Shown: positions 10,011 through 20,340 of the stretch, in pieces
How the letters are laid out: each line of letters starts with the position of its first letter
Position numbering within the stretch: position 1 is the first letter of the stretch
Source of the DNA: Mikania micrantha
Lineage: Eukaryota; Streptophyta; Magnoliopsida; Asterales; Asteraceae
NCBI GenBank assembly: GCA_009363875.1
Contig: CM018690.1
Span: 2,530,788 to 2,594,787 of the forward strand
DNA: 64,000 nt
Direction: 5' to 3'
Translations under genes and position numbers: made by a program
Notes under the pieces: model-generated
Told to the model about the DNA's origin: nothing
Databases searched by the model: none
What the model saw: the letters and a program-made list of their open reading frames with translations, nothing else

Positions 10011-10940
10011 GGCGGTGCAGAAATCTGATCTATTTCATCAGAATTCATGCAAGAAGAAATTATTTTCTTCTTCTTGCTTCTGTTTCGCAAACCAGACGAA
10101 GAACATCAGCTTTTCACCATCAAAACTCATATCTTAAGCCTTCTGAAGCCAAGGATCGCACCAGGGATCATTATAACAAGTTCTGATCGTGGTTTTAAAG
10201 TCAGAAATCGTCTGATTTGGGTAACTATCCTTTTTAACCTTCTGACTTGATCTTCATTGATTAGATCGTGTTTTTGAACGTAATGATATAGTTAGGGTTG
10301 TTGATTATTGCTTAGATGATAGCTAGGAATGATTTTTGACGGATAACTTGTCTTGTTAACGGGTAAATGCCTGTTTTAATCCGTTATAATGCCCGGTTTT
10401 CACTAAACCATAACAATACTTCTAATGGTTTAAACCATTAGATTATGACAATGTAAGTGATTATTTTGGTTAATCTTTGAAATACAAGGTTAATCCCAAG
10501 TGTTTCAAACTAATCACAGTTATTACCCTACTAATTGGAATAACTGTCTGGTTTTATGATAACAGTCGGATTAATATGTTAAACATGATTGTTTAACCTA
10601 TTCAAATGTCATATTGTTATGTTTTGTGATACATGGACGATTAGTGACAAGAATTAATCATTCCTAAACCGAGATTTCATCTAGGGACTGTTTAGGTAAT
10701 ATAATCAACAGCATTACCTAACTAATTAGTCGGAGATTATTACGGCTAATCCAATGAGTCATCAACTTAACACAAGGTACCTAAACGAGTATAGGTACCT
10801 ACATTATAGTACATTGTATAATATTAGACTAAATAATTAATTAAACATCTAATGTTAGTTCGATGACTTTTCATTACAATGTCGGTGACATTGAACGTTC
10901 AAACAGATCTAATCAGCAAGTTAAAACACAAATAATTAAT

Positions 10941-10950
10941 TATAAATAAA
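10941..10950 (+). promoter_or_regulatory. Candidate TATA box of element B
   Basis: TATAAATAAA, 62-71 bp upstream of the donor-like CAG|GTGAGT at 11011/11012. This would give a short first exon. Inference from sequence only. Confidence 0.4.
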
Positions 10951-11011
10951 CTAATGCAGATTAACATTTTTAGCCACCGTTCGTGTGATTTTATCTTTTC
11001 ATAAACTTCAG

Positions 11012-11523
11012 GTGAGTTTCATACAACCCCTTTTCTTTTACTGTTTTCTTAACATCGGGGTGACTATTATGAAATCTTTATCAAACGTGTGATATGTTTA
11101 GTAACAATTGCAATACCGGCTTGCATGTGGGTGTCATGGGATTATGACTATTTTCTGTGTACAACAAAAGTCCTCAAAACCAACTGTATCTGGTTAACCC
11201 ATGTGGGGCCGAATGTGTGGACAAAGATAGTACTATCGGGCTGACAACCCCATTCATGGATAGATAGCGTCTACCCTTGTGTGAATGCTTGTCACCATTC
11301 CTGGTATCGACTTGATGTAGTGAGACATTGAGTTAGAGGCACGGAGTTTAACTTCGGTTATTTTCTAGACTGGACTGTCAGAAAGGATCTGGATACGGGT
11401 CACATGATTATTCACTTATGTTAATGTGTACCATTGACTTTACTATCATATCATATTGTATCGAGTCTTGTTTATGAACTCACCAGTTTTATACTGATAT
11501 TTTAAACTTTAAATCTTTTACAG
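11012..11523 (+). promoter_or_regulatory. Intron-like segment in the B LTR with self-complementary ends
   Basis: Donor TTCAG|GTGAGT at 11011/11012, acceptor CTTTTACAG ending at 11523, 512 nt. GGTGAGTTTCAT (11011-11022) is complementary, apart from one bulged base, to ATGAACTCACC (11474-11484), 39 nt before the acceptor. The same arrangement recurs in elements A, E and F and the solo LTR at 38981. Splicing is inferred. Confidence 0.5.
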
Positions 11524-11791
11524 GTAATCAGTACCAACGGTGAGGAAACACCTGTGCACGCACCATGTAGTTAGGACTTGGGATGCAATAGAAGGAACTT
11601 AAGTTGTAAACGGATATTCAGGACATGTAATAAATATTTGTCGTGATTTATAATTAGTGCTTTTCTTAACTATGTGTGTTATGATACCGGATCAAGTAAG
11701 TCACCCCTCACCTTCGAGACTTCGCCGCTATGCTTCCGCTACCTTTAAAAATGACGTCGTCTGGTGACACGGAGGTGGGGGTGTGACAGGG

Positions 11792-11803
11792 TGGTATCAG
11801 AGC
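11792..11803 (+). other. Primer binding site of element B (tRNA-iMet)
   Basis: TGGTATCAGAGC three bases after the 5' LTR end. Confidence 0.92.
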
Positions 11804-11971
11804 CACTGGTTATAGAATTTAGGCGGACTTAGAAACCTAGATTATAACCATAGGCTCGAATAGTTACACTGAGAGCACCGAACATAGTTAACAAATATAA
11901 ACACTCAAATAAATGTTGTTGTTATTTATTTATTTTATGTTACTAATACGAACTTGTGTATCGATACAGCA

Positions 11972-12634
11972 ATGTCAGACTCAGAAAGTGATTCATTTGG
12001 CACGGAAACAAGTTCAGGATCAACACAGACAGTGCCGTCATCTCAAATGTCCCACCAGACTTTACCATCAATACCACCTACACCACCTATACCTCAGCAT
12101 CTGTTAGATGCTGACTCACCAGCTATCAGGAGGGCACAAAGCCCTACACCACCACAGCAAGTACCAGTATTTACAGGGTTTGGAGGAAGGCGGGGACGAG
12201 CCCGCATCTCGACAGGTCCTGTTCCGAGAGGACCACTAGCACCCCGGGATGTACCTCATTCCATACATGAGGAAGGCGAGTCATCTCAGCAGGCTGAGAT
12301 GAGAGTTCAGCTGCAACGGGTTACATTGGATCTTCAGTTATCGCGTGTTTCATTGCAGGAAACACGTGACACTCTGTGGGAAACTCGCACGGCCTATGAG
12401 AGTTTAGCTGAACATGTTGCTGTCCTGGAGGCAGGTGCCAGGGCATGGAGGGAGGTGATTGAGGGTAGACTCCAGTGGACTTTAGGTGGTATGTGTAGGA
12501 GTGGGGTAGAGAGAGTTAGGGGATGGATGGTAGGGTTAGGCAATATGAGGATGGAGCTACGACTGTTGGACGTAGCAATAGTGATGGCAGCGGTGGCCAT
12601 CATTATCACATGTTTACTGTATTTACTACGGTAA
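11972..12634 (+). CDS. Accessory ORF upstream of gag, coiled coil and C-terminal membrane segment
   Basis: 220 aa from ATG 11972 (MSDSESDSFG), lying between the PBS and gag-pol of an otherwise intact element. I recognise no known domain. N-terminal about 95 residues: Ser/Pro/Thr-rich and probably disordered, with a basic GGRRGRARIS patch. Residues about 105-165: heptad-like helix (LQRVTLDLQLSRVSLQ, LAEHVAVLEAG), a likely coiled coil. The last about 22 residues (LDVAIVMAAVAIIITCLLYL) form a hydrophobic segment that could be a tail anchor. An acceptor-like ATACAG lies two bases before the ATG. Plant gypsy elements of other clades (e.g. Ogre) carry an unexplained ORF before gag; element F here has a positional counterpart. 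Function unknown. Confidence 0.75.
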   Translation: MSDSESDSFGTETSSGSTQTVPSSQMSHQTLPSIPPTPPIPQHLLDADSPAIRRAQSPTPPQQVPVFTGFGGRRGRARISTGPVPRGPLAPRDVPHSIHEEGESSQQAEMRVQLQRVTLDLQLSRVSLQETRDTLWETRTAYESLAEHVAVLEAGARAWREVIEGRLQWTLGGMCRSGVERVRGWMVGLGNMRMELRLLDVAIVMAAVAIIITCLLYLLR

Positions 12635-12879
12635 AGGAATCGAATAGGCTGGACTGTACTACTCCGAGGAAGTTTTGACTTGTAAAATAGGCCTCGGACG
12701 GTTAGGTTGTAATAGTGGGTACAACTGCATTAGGATATTTTCTTGTATATGTACTAATCCTAATGTACAACTGTGACAGTTATAATAAAAGTTTTCTTTT
12801 AACATTGTATGTGCAACATTGTGTCTTTACATTATAGCCGGTGCTAACTTTTCAAGTCATATAAAAAGAAAACTTGTGC

Positions 12880-13285
12880 GAAAACATAACAATATCGGTG
12901 TTACATTGCGGTGAAGTAATGTAATACTAGTACATAACAAGACTCATGTGGAATCATAACAATATCGGTGTTACATTGCGGTGAAGTAATGTAATACTAG
13001 TACATAACAAGACTTGTGGAGTCATAACAATATCGGTGTTACATTGCAGTGAAGTAATGTAATACTAGTATGTAACAAAATTTGTGATAGAGTCATATCA
13101 ATATCGGTGTTACATTATAGTGAAATAATGTAATACTAGTACATAACAAACACGTGTAGAAACATATTAATATCGGTACTACATTATAGTGAAATAATGT
13201 AATACTAGTACATATCAGTGTAGTAACATGTCTAAATCGGTGTCATTTTGGTAGACTATAAAATGATACTAGTATACGCTTGGTA
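12880..13285 (+). repeat. About 70-bp tandem repeats forming hairpins in the B leader
   Basis: AATATCGGTG starts at 12891, 12961, 13029, 13100 and (as AATATCGGTA) 13169; a diverged sixth unit follows. Each unit holds TTACATT, a short spacer, AATGTAA, giving a 9-bp stem around a hexanucleotide loop RGTGAA. The inner pair changes from C-G to T-A in later copies with pairing kept; the last copy has TCATTTT/AAAATGA instead. Lies between the accessory ORF and gag-pol. The stretch 12635-12880 shows no other feature. Confidence 0.8.
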
Positions 13286-13440
13286 AGACAAACAGATGTA
13301 CTAGTATAACTGCAACTATGAACATGACTTAGTGGTGTACAATATAACTGTGAAAAACTCGAAGTAGTTATACAACATTTGTCTTTATTACGACTATGGA
13401 TTCTTGTTTTGACTTTACTTTATCTGTGTGTGATCAGACT

Positions 13441-16400
13441 ATGGCCCCTAGAAGAGGTCGTTCTGCTAAAAATCCTCAAACTCAAGAATCCATTCAGGAT
13501 CCACCTGTGAGTGGACCCAGTCTAAATGAAGCGGACGTTGCTCGTATAGCAGGTGACCAATTATCCGCTGTTCTTACGGGCATGTTGGCCCAATATCAAA
13601 CAAATCGTGCTCCTGGCTCGGGTAGAGTCCATACGGAGCATAATGCTACAGGCGGACATGTTGAAACCCGCCATACGACTAATACCAACACAATCAATCC
13701 GGATCCTCCACAACGAGGATGCACTTATAAGTACTTCGCTTCTTGCAATCCCCCTACTTTTACGGGGAAGGAAGGAGCGTCAGGACTTTTGAAATGGATT
13801 GAGAGCATGGAGACTAAGCTCAAGATCAGCCAGTGTTTGGCTGAACACAAAGTGTCTTATGCAGCTTGTTCACTGACAGACTCAGCATTGACCTGGTGGA
13901 ATACCCAGGCAAAAACCTTGACCACGGCTGTTGTGGATGCTATGACTTGGGACGAGTTTAAAACTTTGATTCTGTCAGAATATTGTCCCATCACTGAAAT
14001 CCAAAAGCTCCAAGAGGAATTTTGGAACCATTCTATGATCGGTGCTGATTGTTTGAAATATACCGATCGATTTCACGAATTAACATGTCTGCTGCCAAAC
14101 ATGTTTCCAACTGAGCAGGCTTTGATAGAAAAATATATCAAAGGTCTGGTACCTCAAATCAAGGGAATGGTCACGGCAGCTGAACCACGTACTTTGAAAC
14201 ATGCTATCACCTTAACCACCAGGCTTACCGATGTTGCAGTAAGAAGTGGTACATTGACAGTGAAAGGTGAGTCAAGCAGCAGTCTGGCAACCACTACCCC
14301 CAGCACTGTTAAAGGGGTGAAACGAAAATGGGTTGGGAAAGGCAAACCAGGGGCTCCGGTGGAACCCAGCCGGAATGTGCAAATGGCAAAGGGATACATT
14401 GCCACAACTTTGGAGAGAAAAGCCTATGTAGGGCAAGCACCTAAATGTCTTAAGTGCCCATTTCATCATGTGGGACCCTGCCCTGTTTGTAACAATTGTA
14501 ACAAGGTCGGGCATTTCTCCAAATATTGCAATCTCCCTGTTCGCCGATCAAACCAAGGAACTCAACAACAACAACCACAACAAATCAACCGGTCGTGTTT
14601 CAGATGTGGAAGCCCGGATCACTTCATGAAAAACTGCCCTACCAACAACACCAACCAGGGCAATGAAGCAAGAGGAAGAGCCTTCCAGATAGGGGCGGAA
14701 GAGGCTCGACGTGATAACAACACCGTTACCGGTACGTTTCTTCTTAACAATCACTATGTATCTGTTCTTTTTGACACCGGAGCGGACAAAAGTTTTGTTT
14801 CCTCTGATTTTGCTTCACTACTCGGATTGGCCGTTGATAACCTAACAAACCCTTACATCATTGAACTTGCTAATGGCAAGTCAATTATGACTAACAATGT
14901 GATTCAAGGGTGTTTATTGAATCTAAACGATCATCTTTTTAATATTGATCTTCTTCCTATTGAATTGGGAAGCTTTGATGTTGTTATTGGTATGGACTGG
15001 CTTTCAGAAAATCGAGTGGAAGTCATATGTCAAAATAAGATGATTCGTATTTCATTACCAAATGGTGATACACTTATGATACAAGGTGAAAGGGCTGGCA
15101 GGAAACTGAGTATCATATCATGTATGCAAGCTCGAAAGTGCTTAAGAAAGGGCTGTCAAGCCTTTTTAGCTTACGTGACTGAAAACAAACCACATCAAAA
15201 ACGTATTGAAGACATTCCTGTAGTTCGAGAATATCCTGAAGTTTTTCCTGACGATATATCAGGATTACCCCCAGTGAGACAAGTTGAGTTTCGTATTGAC
15301 TTAGTACCAGGAGCAGCACCTATAGCTAAAGCTCCTTACCGATTGGCTCCATCGGAAATGCAAGAACTATCGAGTCAATTACAGGAACTTTTAGACAAAG
15401 GTTTCATTAGACCGAGTTACTCACCTTGGGGCGCACCTATCCTTTTTGTGAAAAAGAAGGACGGTACTCTCAGGATGTGTATCGACTATCGGGAACTCAA
15501 TAAATTGACAATCAAAAATCGTTATCCACTACCCCGTATAGATGATCTATTCGATCAATTGCAAGGTGCTATCTATTTTTCAAAAATCGATCTCAGATCT
15601 GGATATCATCAACTACGAATCCATGATGATGATGTTTCTAAAACAGCTTTTCGAACTCGATACGGGCATTATGAGTTTTTAGTAATGCCCTTCGGGCTGA
15701 CTAATGCGCCTGCAGTGTTTATGGATCTGATGAATCGTGTGTGTAGACCTTACTTGGATAAATTCGTGATTGTTTTTATTGATGACATTCTCATTTACTC
15801 CCGCAGTCAACAAGAACATGGGCAACACTTAAAACTGATCTTGGAACTTTTAGCACATGAGAAACTTTATGCCAAATTTTCCAAATGTGAGTTCTGGTTA
15901 CGGGAAGTCCAGTTTCTTGGGCATGTAGTAAATGAAAATGGTATACAAGTGGATCCCAGCAAGATTGAAGCGATAAAGCAATGGGAGACACCGAAAACCC
16001 CAACAGAGATTCGTCAATTCTTAGGGTTAGCGGGCTATTACAGAAGATTCATCAAGAACTTTTCAAAGATAGCCTTGCCTTTAACTACTCTAACCCAGAA
16101 AGATCAAAAGTTCATATGGGACTCTCAACAGGAGGAGGCATTTCAACTGTTGAAGCATAAACTCTGCAATGCACCTATTCTGGCACTACCAGAAGGCACA
16201 GAGAATTTCATAGTCTTCTGTGATGCCTCACGTCAAGGACTCGGGTGTGTGCTGATGCAGAACAACAAGGTGATTGCCTATGCTTCTCGGCAGCTAAAAG
16301 TACACGAGAAGAATTACACCACTCATGATCTAGAACTTGGTGCAGTAGTGTTTGCACTCAAGATATGGAGACATTACTTGTACGGGACGAAGTGTACGGT

Positions 16401-18036
16401 CTATACAGATCACAAAAGTCTTCAACACATTCTAGATCAGAAAATGCTAAATATGCGACAAAGGCGATGGGTGGAACTTCTGAACGACTATGACTGCGAA
16501 ATCCGTTACCACCCAGGTAAAGCAAATGTTGTAGCCGATGCTTTAAGTCGCAAAGAGAGAGTCAAACCCATACGTGTGAAAGCGCTGGAAATGACGATTC
16601 AAACTAGTCTAAACCCTCAAATACGTGAAACTCAACGGCAGGCCTTGCAAACAACAAATTACACCGTTGAGAAATTACGAGGGTTAGATAAACAACTTAA
16701 AACCAAAACGGATGGAATATTATATTTCAAAAACCGAGCATGGATCCCGGTACTTGGTAATATCAGACCAATTATCTTGGACGAAGCTCACAAGTCCAAA
16801 TATTCTATTCATCCAGGTGCTGACAAGATGTATAAAGATCTCAAAGACTTCTACTGGTGGCCTGGTATGAAGAAACAAATAGCAGAATATGTGAATAAAT
16901 GCTTAACGTGCCTTAAGGTTAAGGCAGAACATCAAAGACCATCTGGGCTATTGCAACAACCAGAAATCCCTATGTGGAAATGGGAACAAATTTCCATGGA
17001 TTTCATCACTAAATTACCCAGAACGGCGCATAACCATGATGCTATTTGGGTCATCGTAGATCGCCTTACCAAATCAGCACATTTCTTACCAATTCGGGAA
17101 GACTATTCCATGGACCGTCTAGCTAAACTTTACATCAACGAAATTGTAATGCGACATGGAGTGCCAATCTCTATTATTTCTGATAGAGATAGTCGATTTA
17201 TGTCACGTTTTTGGCAAACTCTTCAACATGCCTTGGGTACGCAGATCAACATGAGCACAGCTTATCATCCACAAACGGATGGGCAGACTGAACGTACAAA
17301 TCAAACATTAGAAGACATGCTTCGAAGCTGTGTAATTGATTTTGGAGGTAGCTGGGATACTCATCTGCCATTGGTTGAATTTTCTTATAATAACAGCTAT
17401 CATACTAGTATCCAATGTGCTCCATTTGAAGCTTTGTACGGACGCAAATGTCGATCTCCTGTGTGTTGGTCAGAAGTAGGCGAAAGTCAGATTATTGGCC
17501 CGGAACTGATCCAGGAAATGACTGATAAGATCGCGCTCATTCAGGAACGAATTAAAGCAGCATGCGATCGACAGAAGAGTTATGCTGATAATCGACGTAG
17601 ACCACTCGAATTCCAGATTGGTGATAAAGTGATGCTAAAAGTCTCTCCCTGGAAAGGTATTTTCAGATTCGGAAAACGAGGAAAACTCTCACCAAGATTT
17701 GTAGGACCATTTACAATTCTTGAAAGGATTGGAATGGTAGCATACAGATTAGAGTTACCCTCAGAACTTAGTAACATACATGATGTGTTTCATGTCTCGA
17801 ATCTGAAAAAGTGCCTATTGGACGAGTCACTAATCATACCTCTTGATGAGATACACATTGCCGAAAACCTACAGTTCACGGAAGAACCAGTCGAAATAAT
17901 GGATCGAGATGAAAAGACCCTCAAACGAAGTCGAATACCAATTGTAAAAGTCAAATGGAATTCTAAACGAGGGCCAGAGTACACTTGGGAACGTGAAGAC
18001 CGCATGAAACAGAAGTATCCTCATTTGTTTACATAG
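13441..18036 (+). CDS. Element B Gag-Pol polyprotein (intact)
   Basis: Single 1531-aa frame encoding all proteins needed for reverse transcription and integration. Start chosen at ATG 13441 ([11 protein letters not shown]) because relatives begin MPPRR; an in-frame ATG at 13396 would add 15 residues. Order: Gag with capsid region (LTWWNTQAK); zinc knuckles [14 protein letters not shown] and [14 protein letters not shown]; protease FDTGADKSF (about residue 443); RT with FIDDILIYS (about 779); RNase H (TDHKSLQHI); integrase HHCC finger from about 1123, then Asp in MDFITKLP and SDRDSRF and Glu in [11 protein letters not shown] motif; C-terminal chromodomain-like [20 protein letters not shown]. 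Gag and Pol are in one frame with no stop between them, as is common in chromoviruses. The chromodomain may steer insertion to heterochromatin. Confidence 0.96.
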   Translation: MAPRRGRSAKNPQTQESIQDPPVSGPSLNEADVARIAGDQLSAVLTGMLAQYQTNRAPGSGRVHTEHNATGGHVETRHTTNTNTINPDPPQRGCTYKYFASCNPPTFTGKEGASGLLKWIESMETKLKISQCLAEHKVSYAACSLTDSALTWWNTQAKTLTTAVVDAMTWDEFKTLILSEYCPITEIQKLQEEFWNHSMIGADCLKYTDRFHELTCLLPNMFPTEQALIEKYIKGLVPQIKGMVTAAEPRTLKHAITLTTRLTDVAVRSGTLTVKGESSSSLATTTPSTVKGVKRKWVGKGKPGAPVEPSRNVQMAKGYIATTLERKAYVGQAPKCLKCPFHHVGPCPVCNNCNKVGHFSKYCNLPVRRSNQGTQQQQPQQINRSCFRCGSPDHFMKNCPTNNTNQGNEARGRAFQIGAEEARRDNNTVTGTFLLNNHYVSVLFDTGADKSFVSSDFASLLGLAVDNLTNPYIIELANGKSIMTNNVIQGCLLNLNDHLFNIDLLPIELGSFDVVIGMDWLSENRVEVICQNKMIRISLPNGDTLMIQGERAGRKLSIISCMQARKCLRKGCQAFLAYVTENKPHQKRIEDIPVVREYPEVFPDDISGLPPVRQVEFRIDLVPGAAPIAKAPYRLAPSEMQELSSQLQELLDKGFIRPSYSPWGAPILFVKKKDGTLRMCIDYRELNKLTIKNRYPLPRIDDLFDQLQGAIYFSKIDLRSGYHQLRIHDDDVSKTAFRTRYGHYEFLVMPFGLTNAPAVFMDLMNRVCRPYLDKFVIVFIDDILIYSRSQQEHGQHLKLILELLAHEKLYAKFSKCEFWLREVQFLGHVVNENGIQVDPSKIEAIKQWETPKTPTEIRQFLGLAGYYRRFIKNFSKIALPLTTLTQKDQKFIWDSQQEEAFQLLKHKLCNAPILALPEGTENFIVFCDASRQGLGCVLMQNNKVIAYASRQLKVHEKNYTTHDLELGAVVFALKIWRHYLYGTKCTVYTDHKSLQHILDQKMLNMRQRRWVELLNDYDCEIRYHPGKANVVADALSRKERVKPIRVKALEMTIQTSLNPQIRETQRQALQTTNYTVEKLRGLDKQLKTKTDGILYFKNRAWIPVLGNIRPIILDEAHKSKYSIHPGADKMYKDLKDFYWWPGMKKQIAEYVNKCLTCLKVKAEHQRPSGLLQQPEIPMWKWEQISMDFITKLPRTAHNHDAIWVIVDRLTKSAHFLPIREDYSMDRLAKLYINEIVMRHGVPISIISDRDSRFMSRFWQTLQHALGTQINMSTAYHPQTDGQTERTNQTLEDMLRSCVIDFGGSWDTHLPLVEFSYNNSYHTSIQCAPFEALYGRKCRSPVCWSEVGESQIIGPELIQEMTDKIALIQERIKAACDRQKSYADNRRRPLEFQIGDKVMLKVSPWKGIFRFGKRGKLSPRFVGPFTILERIGMVAYRLELPSELSNIHDVFHVSNLKKCLLDESLIIPLDEIHIAENLQFTEEPVEIMDRDEKTLKRSRIPIVKVKWNSKRGPEYTWEREDRMKQKYPHLFT

Positions 18037-18087
18037 GCGATCAAACTGTAGGAGTTAAAGCAAATTTCGGGACGAAATTTCTGTAAC

Positions 18088-18096
18088 AGGAGGAGA
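18088..18096 (+). other. Polypurine tract of element B
   Basis: AGGAGGAGA immediately before the 3' LTR; primes plus-strand DNA. Confidence 0.85.
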
Positions 18097-18097
18097 C

Positions 18098-20126
18098 TGT
18101 GACAATTGCAGGTTTAAAGTATGCGAGAAATTGGGAACATGGGAGAAAACCGTGCGTGAAACCGAGTTACGGATTGTCCGGAATCGCGAAACGAAGAAAA
18201 ATCTTGAAATTGGACTCATCGCGGTACGTGGAGGTGGGCTTGGAGGTTCTCCGCGGTACGCGATGCACGATAGAAATCTGAGATCTCCGGATTTCTTCGC
18301 GGTACGCGAAGCCTTTTTGGGCTTCTGGTCGCGGTACGCGACGGATGTGGCGGTGCAGAAATCTGATCTATTTCATCAGAATTCATGCAAGAAGAAATTA
18401 TTTTCTTCTTCTTGCTTCTGTTTCGCAAACCAGACGAAGAACATCAGCTTTTCACCATCAAAACTCATATCTTAAGCCTTCTGAAGCCAAGGATCGCACC
18501 AGGGATCATTATAACAAGTTCTGATCGTGGTTTTAAAGTCAGAAATCGTCTGATTTGGGTAACTATCCTTTTTAACCTTCTGACTTGATCTTCATTGATT
18601 AGATCGTGTTTTTGAACGTAATGATATAGTTAGGGTTGTTGATTATTGCTTAGATGATAGCTAGGAATGATTTTTGACGGATAACTTGTCTTGTTAACGG
18701 GTAAATGCCTGTTTTAATCCGTTATAATGCCCGGTTTTCACTAAACCATAACAATACTTCTAATGGTTTAAACCATTAGATTATGACAATGTAAGTGATT
18801 ATTTTGGTTAATCTTTGAAATACAAGGTTAATCCCAAGTGTTTCAAACTAATCACAGTTATTACCCTACTAATTGGAATAACTGTCTGGTTTTATGATAA
18901 CAGTCGGATTAATATGTTAAACATGATTGTTTAACCTATTCAAATGTCATATTGTTATGTTTTGTGATACATGGACGATTAGTGACAAGAATTAATCATT
19001 CCTAAACCGAGATTTCATCTAGGGACTGTTTAGGTAATATAATCAACAGCATTACCTAACTAATTAGTCGGAGATTATTACGGCTAATCCAATGAGTCAT
19101 CAACTTAACACAAGGTACCTAAACGAGTATAGGTACCTACATTATAGTACATTGTATAATATTAGACTAAATAATTAATTAAACATCTAATGTTAGTTCG
19201 ATGACTTTTCATTACAATGTCGGTGACATTGAACGTTCAAACAGATCTAATCAGCAAGTTAAAACACAAATAATTAATTATAAATAAACTAATGCAGATT
19301 AACATTTTTAGCCACCGTTCGTGTGATTTTATCTTTTCATAAACTTCAGGTGAGTTTCATACAACCCCTTTTCTTTTACTGTTTTCTTAACATCGGGGTG
19401 ACTATTATGAAATCTTTATCAAACGTGTGATATGTTTAGTAACAATTGCAATACCGGCTTGCATGTGGGTGTCATGGGATTATGACTATTTTCTGTGTAC
19501 AACAAAAGTCCTCAAAACCAACTGTATCTGGTTAACCCATGTGGGGCCGAATGTGTGGACAAAGATAGTACTATCGGGCTGACAACCCCATTCATGGATA
19601 GATAGCGTCTACCCTTGTGTGAATGCTTGTCACCATTCCTGGTATCGACTTGATGTAGTGAGACATTGAGTTAGAGGCACGGAGTTTAACTTCGGTTATT
19701 TTCTAGACTGGACTGTCAGAAAGGATCTGGATACGGGTCACATGATTATTCACTTATGTTAATGTGTACCATTGACTTTACTATCATATCATATTGTATC
19801 GAGTCTTGTTTATGAACTCACCAGCTTTATACTGATATTTTAAACTTTAAATCTTTTACAGGTAATCAGTACCAACGGTGAGGAAACACCTGTGCACGCA
19901 CCATGTAGTTAGGACTTGGGATGCAATAGAAGGAACTTAAGTTGTAAACGGATATTCAGGACATGTAATAAATATTTGTCGTGATTTATAATTAGTGCTT
20001 TTCTTAACTATGTGTGTTATGATACCGGATCAAGTAAGTCACCCCTCACCTTCGAGACTTCGCCGCTATGCTTCCGCTACCTTTAAAAATGACGTCGTCT
20101 GGTGACACGGAGGTGGGGGTGTGACA
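18098..20126 (+). repeat. 3' LTR of element B
   Basis: 2029 bp, identical by eye to 9760-11788 except C at 19825. Ends TGTGACA, then TSD AGAAC. Confidence 0.95.
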
Positions 20127-20131
20127 AGAAC

Positions 20132-20306
20132 CTTTGGAGATTATGGATCGTAAAGTTAAGAAACTGAGGCGAAGCAGTATCCCGATCATCAAGGTTCGTT
20201 GGAACTCAAGGCGCGGACCCGAGTTTACTTGGGAACGCGAAGACAGCATGAAGCTCAAGTATCCCCAACTCTTCACAGAGGAAACCGTACCCGATAGCAA
20301 TGCTTA
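20132..20306 (+). pseudogene. Element A integrase tail with chromodomain-like end
   Basis: Final about 58 codons of A's Pol after the element B insertion: [43 protein letters not shown], ending TAA at 20304-20306. This tail supports assignment to the chromovirus group. The 3' UTR that follows has TTTCGGGACGAAATTCC, also found in B, D and E. Confidence 0.88.
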
Positions 20307-20330
20307 ATTTCGGGACGAAATTCCTCTAAC

Positions 20331-20339
20331 AAGGGGAGA
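20331..20339 (+). other. Polypurine tract of element A
   Basis: AAGGGGAGA just before the 3' LTR start TGTAACATC at 20341. Confidence 0.85.
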
Positions 20340-20340
20340 C

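Larger units (their letters stand above)
9760..11788 (+). repeat. 5' LTR of element B
   Basis: Begins TGTGACAATTGCAG and ends GGGGGTGTGACA. It contains four CGCGGTACGCG-type palindromes (9880-10010), a TATA-like TATAAATAAA (10941-10950) and an intron-like segment 11012-11523. Short open frames inside it are not genes. Confidence 0.95.
9760..20126 (+). mobile_element. Element B: complete, very young Ty3/gypsy chromovirus
   Basis: 10367 bp, TSD AGAAC on both sides (9755-9759, 20127-20131). 5' LTR 9760-11788, PBS 11792-11803, accessory ORF 11972-12634, hairpin-repeat leader about 12880-13285, gag-pol 13441-18036, PPT 18088-18096, 3' LTR 18098-20126. Both LTRs are 2029 bp. Reading them line by line I saw one difference (T at 11487, C at 19825). 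With an assumed plant LTR rate of 1.3e-8 per site per year that is about 20,000 years. All visible parts are intact, so it may be autonomous. Confidence 0.95.

Noticed and set aside
9688..10250. Open frames of 60-150 codons in the B LTR (repeated at 18099-18588)
   Set aside because: Both copies lie in LTR sequence and the frames follow the LTR boundaries; no start context or conserved protein.
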